Shown in pieces: positions 57,479 to 64,000 of a stretch of DNA of 64,000 nt (position 1 is its first letter; each line of letters begins with the position of its first letter). The stretch is taken from the NCBI GenBank assembly GCA_019240525.1, contig JAFAYE010000001.1, forward strand, positions 2,701,300 through 2,765,299, written 5' to 3'. The DNA comes from Candidatus Eremiobacterota bacterium. GTDB taxonomy: Bacteria; Vulcanimicrobiota; Vulcanimicrobiia; Vulcanimicrobiales; Vulcanimicrobiaceae. The notes beneath the pieces are model-generated. The model made no database searches and had not been told where the DNA came from. It saw only the letters and a program-made list of their open reading frames with translations. Made by a program: the position numbers and the translations under genes.

Positions 57479-58249
57479 ATGACCGTTGTCAGCATGCGGG
57501 AGCTCTTGGAAGCGGGCGTCCATTTTGGCCATCAAACGCGCCGATGGAACCCGAAAATGAAGCCGTATATATTTCAAGAGCGGAACGGCATCTACATTAT
57601 CGATCTCGCCCTTACCGTCCAGCGATTGCGTGAAACGTACGACGTCGTCAAGCAACTGGCGCGCGAGGGCCGGGTCATTCTCTTCGTTGGCACGAAGAAA
57701 CAGGCGCAAGACGTTGTTCGTGAGGAAGCGGAACGCGCCGGCACGTTTTTCATCAATCAACGCTGGCTCGGGGGAACGCTGACGAACTTCTCCACGATCC
57801 AGAAACGCATCGCCCGACTGCGCGAGCTCGAGAACATGAAGATGCAAGGCGACTTCGATCGCCTGCCCAAGAAAGAAGTCGCGAGGCTTCAGGACGAGAT
57901 GAATCGCCTCGAGCGCTTCCTGGGCGGCATCAAAGATATGCATCGCTTACCCGACGCGATCTTCGTCGTCGACCCCAAAAAAGAGCGCATCGCGGTGCTG
58001 GAGGCGCGCAAGCTGAAGATCCCGATCATCGCGGTGATCGACACGAACTGCGATCCCGATGAGATTGATTATCCGATCCCGGGCAACGACGACGCCATTC
58101 GCGCCGTCAAGCTCATGGTCGGCAAGATCGCCGACGCGATCATCGAGGGAAGGACGGAGAGCGAGAGTGCGTACGACCAGGGCGAGTACGACGGGTCGGC
58201 GCAGGCGTACGAAGAGATGCCGACCACGATGGCGGAGGCGGGGCTTTGA
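57479..58249 (+). CDS. rpsB: 30S ribosomal protein S2
   Basis: From ATG 57479, eight bases after AAAGG, the 256-residue product begins '[43 protein letters not shown]', the usual S2 start. '[15 protein letters not shown]' and '[52 protein letters not shown]' follow. An in-frame ATG at 57413 with GAGGTG in front would add 22 residues, but the added part is not conserved in S2. It is the first gene of a conserved operon and overlaps tsf by four bases (TTGA). Confidence 0.96.
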   Translation: MTVVSMRELLEAGVHFGHQTRRWNPKMKPYIFQERNGIYIIDLALTVQRLRETYDVVKQLAREGRVILFVGTKKQAQDVVREEAERAGTFFINQRWLGGTLTNFSTIQKRIARLRELENMKMQGDFDRLPKKEVARLQDEMNRLERFLGGIKDMHRLPDAIFVVDPKKERIAVLEARKLKIPIIAVIDTNCDPDEIDYPIPGNDDAIRAVKLMVGKIADAIIEGRTESESAYDQGEYDGSAQAYEEMPTTMAEAGL

Positions 58250-58845
58250 TCTCCTATCAACCCAAGCCGGAAGAAATCAAAGCCTTGCGTGAAGAGACGA
58301 GCGCGCCGATGATGGATTGCCGCCGCGCGTTGCTCGATGCAGCCGGTGACGTTGAGCGCGCGAAAGCGCTGCTGCTGGAGCGCGGCGCGGCGCAAGCGGC
58401 AAAGAAGTCCGAGCGTACCGCCGATGAAGGGCTGGTCAGCAGCTATATCCATGCGGGCGGCAAGATTGGCGTTCTCGTTGAGGTCAACAGCGAAACCGAC
58501 TTTGTCGCCCGGAATCCGAAATTCGGTGAGCTCGCGCGCGACATCGCAATGCACGTGGCCGCAATGTCGCCACAGTATCTCGATCGCGAGAGCGTCCCGC
58601 CGGAGGTCGTCGAGCGCTTGCGCGAGGAGTTCGCTGCCTCCGTCCCCGCCGGTAAAGCGCCGGAGGTGGCCCAGCGAATCGTGGAGGGAAAACTCGGGAA
58701 GTGGTACGAGGAGCACTGTCTGCTCGACCAGGCCTTCGTCAAGGACGACACGATGAGCGTCGGCGAGTTGATCTATCGATCTGTCGGCGCGCTTGGGGAA
58801 AAGATACGCGTGCGCCGGTTTGCGCGATACGCCCTTGGTGAGTGA
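58246..58845 (+). CDS. tsf: Elongation factor Ts
   Basis: EF-Ts exchanges GDP for GTP on EF-Tu. The 199-residue product starts at TTG 58246 and is of the short form found in several phyla. '[37 protein letters not shown]' is the UBA-like domain; '[27 protein letters not shown]' is the core signature with the T-D-F-V finger. It overlaps pyrH by eight bases. Confidence 0.95.
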   Translation: MISYQPKPEEIKALREETSAPMMDCRRALLDAAGDVERAKALLLERGAAQAAKKSERTADEGLVSSYIHAGGKIGVLVEVNSETDFVARNPKFGELARDIAMHVAAMSPQYLDRESVPPEVVERLREEFAASVPAGKAPEVAQRIVEGKLGKWYEEHCLLDQAFVKDDTMSVGELIYRSVGALGEKIRVRRFARYALGE

Positions 58846-59593
58846 ACTCGGTGGGCCGCGCTTCGCGCGCGTGCTGCTCAAGATTTCGGGCGAGGCCTTC
58901 AGCGCCGACGGCGCCGGTCTAGACGTGAACACGACGCGGGTCATGGCCGACCAAATTGCCGAGGTTCGGCGCGCCGGCGTCTCGATAGCGATCGTCGTCG
59001 GCGGCGGAAATATCTGGCGGGGCAAAGTTCACGAGGAAGCTGGAATGGAGCGCGCAACTGCCGACTACATGGGCATGCTCGCGACCGTGATCAACGCGCT
59101 GGCATTGCAAGACGCGCTCGAGCGCATGGGGGTCGCCTCTCGCGTGCAAACGGCAATCGCGATGCATCAGATCGCCGAGCCGTATATCCGCCGCCGGGCA
59201 ATTCGCCATTTGGAGAAAGGCCGGGTCGTGATCTTCGCAGCCGGTACCGGAAATCCGTATTTCACCACCGATACGACGGCCGCACTACGCGCGGTCGAAG
59301 TGAATGCCGAGGCCATCCTTAAGGCCACCAAGGTCGACGGAATCTATACCGCCGATCCCAAGAAAGATCCGCTCGCGACGCGCTTCGAGCGCCTGGACTA
59401 TATGGATGTGCTCCAGCGCGGATTAGAAGTGATGGACTCGACGTCGATGGCGTTGTGTATGGATAACGCGCTGCCGGTGATCGTTTTCGATATGGCGGTC
59501 CCCGGTAATATTCGCCGCGTGATTTGGGGTGAGGCGATCGGGACCTACGTTGGACGGCGCGAGGCGGCGCCGGCCGGAGGCGCACGAGCGTGA
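58838..59593 (+). CDS. pyrH: UMP kinase
   Basis: PyrH phosphorylates UMP to UDP. From GTG 58838 (eight-base overlap with tsf) the product has 251 residues. '[12 protein letters not shown]' holds the phosphate-binding Lys and Gly, '[11 protein letters not shown]' is next, and '[31 protein letters not shown]' is the family signature. A TTG at 58835 is also possible. Position between tsf and frr is standard. Confidence 0.94.
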   Translation: MSELGGPRFARVLLKISGEAFSADGAGLDVNTTRVMADQIAEVRRAGVSIAIVVGGGNIWRGKVHEEAGMERATADYMGMLATVINALALQDALERMGVASRVQTAIAMHQIAEPYIRRRAIRHLEKGRVVIFAAGTGNPYFTTDTTAALRAVEVNAEAILKATKVDGIYTADPKKDPLATRFERLDYMDVLQRGLEVMDSTSMALCMDNALPVIVFDMAVPGNIRRVIWGEAIGTYVGRREAAPAGGARA

Positions 59594-60147
59594 ACGATGC
59601 ATACTTTAAGGAAGTCGAGTCGCGGATGCACAAGTGCGTCGAAGCGACCCGAAACGAATTTGCGTCAATACGCACCGGGCGCGCCATTCCGTCGCTGCTC
59701 GACCGGATTGTTGTCGAAGCCTACGGTCAACCGGCTCCGCTCAAGCAGGTCGCCGGCGTCTCGACGCCCGACGCCCGCACACTTTTGATTACCGCATGGG
59801 ATAAGAGCGTCGTGCCGGCGATTCGTAAGGCAATCGAAAAGAGCGATCTGGGCTTGACGCCCAATGTCGACGGCTCCGCGATTCGCCTCGCAATTCCGGC
59901 GCTCAACGAAGAGCGTCGCAAAGATCTCGCCAAGCTGGTAAAAAAGAAAGCCGAAGATGGACGGATCGCCGTGCGCAACGTTCGTCACCGGACGCACGAC
60001 GAGCTGCGCGCCCAGTTGAAGACGCACGAGATCACCGAAGACGACAACAAACGTATGCAAGAGTCGCTCCAACGGCTCACGGACAAGTACGTCAAAGAGA
60101 TCGACGGGCTCGTCGCGGCAAAAGAAAAAGAGATCATGGAAGTGTGA
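59590..60147 (+). CDS. frr: Ribosome recycling factor
   Basis: RRF splits post-termination ribosomes with EF-G. GTG 59590 overlaps the pyrH stop (GTGA). The 185-residue product has '[111 protein letters not shown]', the complete family pattern. It overlaps the next small gene by four bases. Confidence 0.96.
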   Translation: MNDAYFKEVESRMHKCVEATRNEFASIRTGRAIPSLLDRIVVEAYGQPAPLKQVAGVSTPDARTLLITAWDKSVVPAIRKAIEKSDLGLTPNVDGSAIRLAIPALNEERRKDLAKLVKKKAEDGRIAVRNVRHRTHDELRAQLKTHEITEDDNKRMQESLQRLTDKYVKEIDGLVAAKEKEIMEV

Positions 60148-60344
60148 GCGACGACCTCACGCTCCTGCCCGAGGTCGAGGCACGGCGTCGTCTTCAGGGA
60201 CGGCGAATTCGTCTGCAGCTTCTCGCTCCGTACGGCTCCCCAATGGGCTGCGGGACTTTGCGCGTGCTTCGCCTGAAGATGACCGACGAAAGCCCCGATG
60301 CCGAAGTTGAAATGACCGTCGGTTACGAGGCCTATCACTTGTGA
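60144..60344 (+). CDS. Small hypothetical protein inside the frr-uppS interval
   Basis: This 66-residue protein starts at GTG 60144 within the frr stop and ends within the uppS start (GTGA on both sides), so it is translated as part of the operon. It begins '[45 protein letters not shown]' and ends 'AEVEMTVGYEAYHL'; it is charged, probably beta-rich and has no signal or membrane segment. I do not recognise it. The same interval in most bacteria has no gene. Confidence 0.7.
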   Translation: MSDDLTLLPEVEARRRLQGRRIRLQLLAPYGSPMGCGTLRVLRLKMTDESPDAEVEMTVGYEAYHL

Positions 60345-61084
60345 CCATCTCGCTCGCTGCGGGCGCACGTCCCGCGCTCGATCTAGCTGGCATGCCACGG
60401 CACGTTGCCATCATCATGGACGGCAACCGCCGCTGGGCAAAAGAGCGCTGCTTGCCGGCGATCGAGGGGCACCGCCGCGGAATGATCGCCCTGCGGCGCG
60501 TGACCCGCGCCGCGAGCGATTTCGGAATCGGGGCGTTGACCGTTTACGGATTCTCGACTGAGAACTGGAACCGCGACGCGCACGAGATCTCGCTGCTCTT
60601 CGAGCTTTGCGTCTACTTCGCTCGCAACGAGCTCATCGAGCTGCGGCGAAACAACGTTCGCGTCAAGGTTATCGGCGAGTGGGAATCACTGCCCGGGGCG
60701 CCGCGCGGCGCGCTTGCCGAGTTGCAAGCGCAAACGGAGGGCAATACCGGGCTTCTGCTCAACCTCGCCGTCAACTATAGTTCGCATGCCGAGCTCGAAC
60801 GGGCGGTTCGCGCCATCGCCCGCGATGTGGCCAACGGGAAGGTAGCGCCCGAAAATATCGACGAAGCGCTGATCGCGCGGCATCTCTACACGGCCGGTCT
60901 TCCCGAGCTCGACCTCTTGATCCGGCCAGGCGGAGAACAACGGCTCTCGAACTTCATGCTGTACCAGGCTGCATACGCCGAGCTCGTTATGACCGACGTT
61001 TACTGGCCGGACTTCTCGAAGGATGATTTCGTACGAGCGTTGATCGTTTTTCAGCAGCGGGAACGGCGCTTCGGCGGGACTTGA
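60341..61084 (+). CDS. uppS: Isoprenyl (undecaprenyl) diphosphate synthase
   Basis: UppS makes the cis-polyprenyl diphosphate carrier for cell-wall synthesis. The 247-residue product has 'RHVAIIMDGNRRWAKERCLPAIEGHRRGMIALRR' with catalytic Asp and the G-N-R-R-W motif, 'TVYGFSTENWNR', and the C-terminal 'LPELDLLIRPGGEQRLSNFMLYQAAYAELVMTDVYWPDF'. It starts at GTG 60341 and overlaps cdsA (TTGA). Confidence 0.95.
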   Translation: MTISLAAGARPALDLAGMPRHVAIIMDGNRRWAKERCLPAIEGHRRGMIALRRVTRAASDFGIGALTVYGFSTENWNRDAHEISLLFELCVYFARNELIELRRNNVRVKVIGEWESLPGAPRGALAELQAQTEGNTGLLLNLAVNYSSHAELERAVRAIARDVANGKVAPENIDEALIARHLYTAGLPELDLLIRPGGEQRLSNFMLYQAAYAELVMTDVYWPDFSKDDFVRALIVFQQRERRFGGT

Positions 61085-61881
61085 CGGAGCGCCGAATCGT
61101 CGTCGGCCTGATCGTCGCCGCGATCGGCCTGTTGTGCGTCGTTCTCCCGTGGACTTTTTATCTGCTGATCCTGGCGATCGGCCTGGCGAGCATTTATGAA
61201 TTCAACTTTCTCTGCGCGATCAAAGGTCAACCGCTAGAGTATCCGGTCGCGCTCTTGGGGGTCTGCGCCTACGTCGCGATGGCCGTTTTCGGGCTGCTCC
61301 ACAAGTGGGAAGGAGTGCTGCTTGCCGGAATCGCGATCGTCGCCTTCGCCATCGGCATGTACGGCGAGGAGAAAGGTTACTTTGCCCGCACTGCCTACAC
61401 GCTGCTCGCCGTTCTCTACATCGGGAAGCTCCTCACGTATTTCGTGTTCATCCGTCAGATCCAGGGCGACGGCATGGCGCTCACGTTCTACGTCATCGTG
61501 ATCATTGCGTTGACCGACACTTTCGGCATGGTGGTCGGCTCGGCTTTCGGCCGCCATGGGCTGACTAAAATATCCCCGAAGAAGACGGTGGAGGGGTCGG
61601 TGGGATCGCTGACGATCGTTACGCTCGTTGCGACGGCCGCGGCGTGGATTCCCCAGCTTCACATTGTTTGGTGGCAAGGGGCGGCACTTGGAGTTACAAC
61701 GAGCGTCGCGGCGCAAATCGGCGACCTCGTCGAATCGGCGTTCAAGCGCGACGCCGGTGTGAAGGACGCCGGCGCCATGATCCAAGGGCACGGCGGCGTT
61801 CTCGATCGCTTTGATTCCTATTTGCTTGGCGGCGTGACGTTCTTCGCGACATTGCATATCGTGGGGATATTGCAGGTTTGA
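61081..61881 (+). CDS. cdsA: Phosphatidate cytidylyltransferase
   Basis: CdsA makes CDP-diacylglycerol for phospholipid synthesis in the membrane. The 266-residue product starts at TTG 61081 and has about seven membrane segments. The signature is in the last third: 'SPKKTVEGSVGSLTIVT' then 'AAQIGDLVESAFKRDAGVKDAGAMIQGHGGVLDRFDSYLLGG', matching the S-x27-K-R-x3-K-D-x5-P/Q-G-H-G-G-x2-D-R-x-D pattern. It overlaps dxr by four bases. Confidence 0.93.
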   Translation: MTERRIVVGLIVAAIGLLCVVLPWTFYLLILAIGLASIYEFNFLCAIKGQPLEYPVALLGVCAYVAMAVFGLLHKWEGVLLAGIAIVAFAIGMYGEEKGYFARTAYTLLAVLYIGKLLTYFVFIRQIQGDGMALTFYVIVIIALTDTFGMVVGSAFGRHGLTKISPKKTVEGSVGSLTIVTLVATAAAWIPQLHIVWWQGAALGVTTSVAAQIGDLVESAFKRDAGVKDAGAMIQGHGGVLDRFDSYLLGGVTFFATLHIVGILQV

Positions 61882-63026
61882 CCGGCGGCAAACGCGTTGC
61901 GATCTTGGGCTCCACGGGTTCGATCGGAACGCAGGCGCTCGAGGTTATCGCAGAGCACCCCAGCGAATTTCAAGTGGTGGGTTTGGCCGCGGGCCGCAAC
62001 GTCACGCTGCTGACCGAACAGGCGCACAGATTCGGGGCGAAAGTTACGAGTTCGTCGGCCGACGGTTTGGCTGGACTGCATCGCGTTGCCGCGGAGAGCG
62101 ACGCCGAAATCGTCCTTGCCGCCACCGACGGATCGGTTGCATTCGAAGCGATATTTGCTGCGGTAGAACGCGGCATCGACGTCGCCGTCGCGAACAAGGA
62201 ACTCGTCGTAGCGGCGGGTGCGCTCTTAGTGGAAGCGGCGCGGACCGGCGGCGCGCGCCTTCTCCCCGTCGATAGCGAGCACAGCGCGATCTTTCAGTGC
62301 CTTCTTGGCGAGGAACGATCGAGTGTCGCGGCAATCCTGCTGACCGCCTCCGGTGGACCGTTCCGCCAAACCCCGCGCGAAGCGATGGAGCGCGCCGACG
62401 TCGCGGCAGCGCTCGCGCATCCGACCTGGCGCATGGGGACGAAGAATACGATCGACTCGGCGACGATGATGAACAAAGGCCTCGAAGTCATCGAGGCGAG
62501 TCGCCTCTTCGGATTCGAGGGCGACCGGATTGGAATCGTCGTTCATCCGCAATCGGTCGCCCACGGCTTCGTCGTCTTTCGCGATGGCAGCGTCAAATCG
62601 CAGCTAGCGGCGCCCGACATGCGAGTTCCGATTGGCTACGCGCTGAGTTATCCCAAGCGGTTGGGCGCGCCAAACTTCGCTCACGATAACGTTCTCAAGA
62701 CGTTGGGTGCGAAAGACGGCGAAGCGACGTTATGCTACGAATTCGAAGCACCCGATTTCGACCGCTTTCCATGCATTCGCCTCGCCTACGAAGCACTGGC
62801 CGCCGGAGGAACTCAGCCCGCCGTCCTCTCGGCTGCAAACGAAGTCGCCGTTCACGCCTTTGTCGACGGCAAAATTGCATTTGGCCGAATTGCCGAGGTG
62901 ATCGAGGGGGCGATGAATCGCGTTGCCTCGGGAGAGCTGAGCCTGCCTGGGGTAAGAAAAGCCGACGGCGAGGCGCGCAAAGCCGCCGGAGAGATAGTCG
63001 AAGCCATCGAAAGACCCAAACGTTGA
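61878..63026 (+). CDS. dxr: 1-deoxy-D-xylulose-5-phosphate reductoisomerase
   Basis: Dxr is the second step of the MEP isoprenoid pathway and supplies precursor for UppS. The 382-residue product starts at TTG 61878 with 'KRVAILGSTGSIGTQALEVI' (NADPH loop), 'ANKELVVAAGALL', 'LLPVDSEHSAIFQCL' (metal site), 'LTASGGPFR' and 'NKGLEVIEA'. The length is typical. It overlaps rseP by four bases (TTGA). Confidence 0.95.
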   Translation: MTGGKRVAILGSTGSIGTQALEVIAEHPSEFQVVGLAAGRNVTLLTEQAHRFGAKVTSSSADGLAGLHRVAAESDAEIVLAATDGSVAFEAIFAAVERGIDVAVANKELVVAAGALLVEAARTGGARLLPVDSEHSAIFQCLLGEERSSVAAILLTASGGPFRQTPREAMERADVAAALAHPTWRMGTKNTIDSATMMNKGLEVIEASRLFGFEGDRIGIVVHPQSVAHGFVVFRDGSVKSQLAAPDMRVPIGYALSYPKRLGAPNFAHDNVLKTLGAKDGEATLCYEFEAPDFDRFPCIRLAYEALAAGGTQPAVLSAANEVAVHAFVDGKIAFGRIAEVIEGAMNRVASGELSLPGVRKADGEARKAAGEIVEAIERPKR

Positions 63027-64000
63027 ATTTGCTAGCCGTCGTCACCCTCATAGGGGTCGAGAAGGTCGTCACCTTTTTGGTGATGCTCTCGGTCTTAATC
63101 GTGCTTCACGAGCTCGGGCATTTCGTGCTCGCGCGCCGCAACGGGGTGCGGGTCAATGAGTTTGCGGTCGGGTTTGGCCCAAAGGTCCTGGCCTGGACCA
63201 GTCCGCGGACCGGGACCCTGTACACGCTGCGGGCGTTGCCGATCGGCGGATTCTGCGCGATGGAGGGCGAGGACAACAAGATCTCCGAGGCCCAACAACA
63301 GCGCGACTTTCATGCCGGCGCGGAGCCGAGGGAGAATAACTTCCAAGCCAAACCGCCGTGGCGTCGTCTCGCCATCGTGCTCGCCGGTCCGCTCTCGAAC
63401 TTTTTGCTCAGCTATGCAATCCTTCTCATCGGCGCGCTGGCATTCGGCGTGGCGAGCGAGAAGGCGAACCAAGCGGTTGTCGGTGAGATTCTGCCCCGCT
63501 CACCGGCGGCGATCGCCGGGATTCGCCCGGGCGATCGAATTGTGGCGATCGATAACGTTACCGTGACGTCAGGCAAAATGCTGGTCGATACGATCCATCG
63601 GGGCCTGGGTCGGCGGCTCGACCTTGTCTACGAACGTAACGGTATTCGAAGCGAAATCTACGTCGCGCCCCGACCCTGCCCCGCGCAGGTCGGCAAGAAC
63701 TTCGGCTGCATCGGCTTTTCCCCCGTTCCCGCGTACGTGCGCGTTGGCTTTGGCGCGGCAATACAACAGAGCGCCGACGAATTCGTCGCGATCGCGAGCC
63801 AAACATTCGGCGGCATCGCCTTGCTCGCAACGCAGTTCGCGAAATACGCGCCCCAGATCGCCGGCCCGATCGGTATGGGTCAAGTGGCCGCGACGGTGCA
63901 AGATTGGGGATGGGGACCATACTTTTCACTCGCTGCGACCATCTCGTTTGCGCTCGGGCTCTTCAACTTATTGCCGATTCCGGCGCTCGATGGCGGGCGC
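63023..64000 (+). CDS. rseP: Site-2 protease RseP/RasP, 3' end outside the window
   Basis: This intramembrane zinc metalloprotease cleaves membrane-bound anti-sigma factors and signal peptides. The frame opens at TTG 63023 and runs to the window end (326 codons). The zinc motif H-E-x-x-H is in 'LIVLHELGHFVLARR' within the first membrane segment; a PDZ domain follows ('VVGEILPRSPAAIAGIRPGDRIVAIDNVTV'); and the second catalytic motif is 'LLPIPALDGGR' at the very edge. The protein continues past 64000, so the C-terminus is unseen. An ECF/anti-sigma pair is encoded 15 kb upstream. Confidence 0.93.
   Translation, partial: MNLLAVVTLIGVEKVVTFLVMLSVLIVLHELGHFVLARRNGVRVNEFAVGFGPKVLAWTSPRTGTLYTLRALPIGGFCAMEGEDNKISEAQQQRDFHAGAEPRENNFQAKPPWRRLAIVLAGPLSNFLLSYAILLIGALAFGVASEKANQAVVGEILPRSPAAIAGIRPGDRIVAIDNVTVTSGKMLVDTIHRGLGRRLDLVYERNGIRSEIYVAPRPCPAQVGKNFGCIGFSPVPAYVRVGFGAAIQQSADEFVAIASQTFGGIALLATQFAKYAPQIAGPIGMGQVAATVQDWGWGPYFSLAATISFALGLFNLLPIPALDGGR

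Overview
The window is a dense, high-GC bacterial chromosome segment carrying about 70 protein-coding genes, six tRNA genes and several short regulatory elements. Many starts are GTG or TTG, and many neighbours share start/stop codons (ATGA, GTGA or TTGA overlaps). Lipobox lipoproteins, TonB-C-like domains, a LolA-like protein and RseP suggest an envelope with an outer membrane. The many secreted GloVer and propeller-like lipoproteins, the DUF5069 protein and the SepIVA-like gene beside coaD fit a poorly cultured lineage. My best guess, held weakly, is Eremiobacterota (WPS-2) or a relative. No rRNA gene, CRISPR array, transposase, phage gene or origin was seen.

Layout. 0.1-4.3 kb: a secreted DUF1579-like protein, two paralogous seven-repeat GloVer lipoproteins and a propeller-type lipoprotein. 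A REP-like repeat has multiplied in frame just after the lipobox of both GloVer genes. 4.4-9.0 kb: a polyhydroxyalkanoate (PHA) locus with phaB, a second SDR reductase, phaC, an XRE regulator, an opposing STAS gene, and a phasin with its own strong promoter and terminator. 9.1-18.0 kb: an aldo/keto reductase, an RsbW-like ATPase, a PhzF protein, then mostly secreted or lipoprotein genes. 18.0-22.6 kb: six tRNAs in three places, a small promoter/leader-peptide/terminator unit, a TPR protein, a dienelactone hydrolase with a DUF5069 protein, and a membrane protein.

22.6-32.8 kb: panE, recG, an M16 peptidase, a HAD phosphatase, a DUF885 protein, rsmD, coaD and a SepIVA-like coiled-coil protein, mostly overlapping. 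32.8-41.3 kb: a DUF2249-Crp fusion regulator divergent from a thiolase, a membrane thioredoxin, an enoyl-CoA hydratase, PhoU, a class V aminotransferase, a histidine phosphatase without a normal start codon, and an ATP-grasp-like protein. 41.4-48.7 kb: a molybdopterin run (moaD, moaE, a MoeB-rhodanese fusion, moaA) interleaved with a hydrolase, an aldo/keto reductase, queG and a LolA-like protein, then an ECF sigma factor with a zinc-finger anti-sigma factor. 48.7-57.3 kb: photolyase, a B-box/DUF4870 protein, an ABC exporter, sulfate activation (cysC, sat), csrA, a TSUP transporter and rmlA/rmlB on the other strand. 57.4-64.0 kb: the conserved rpsB-tsf-pyrH-frr-(small gene)-uppS-cdsA-dxr-rseP operon, with rseP cut by the window end.

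Connections. The thiolase at 33.8 kb could supply acetoacetyl-CoA to the reductases and PhaC at 4.4-7.7 kb for polyester storage, with the phasin coating granules. STAS and ATPase proteins beside the PHA genes may form a partner-switching module. The points I would check first are the repeat-derived lipoprotein linkers, the leader-peptide/terminator unit at 18.1-18.4 kb, the DUF2249-Crp fusion, and the RHG-family phosphatase whose reading frame has no ATG, GTG or TTG before its catalytic motif.
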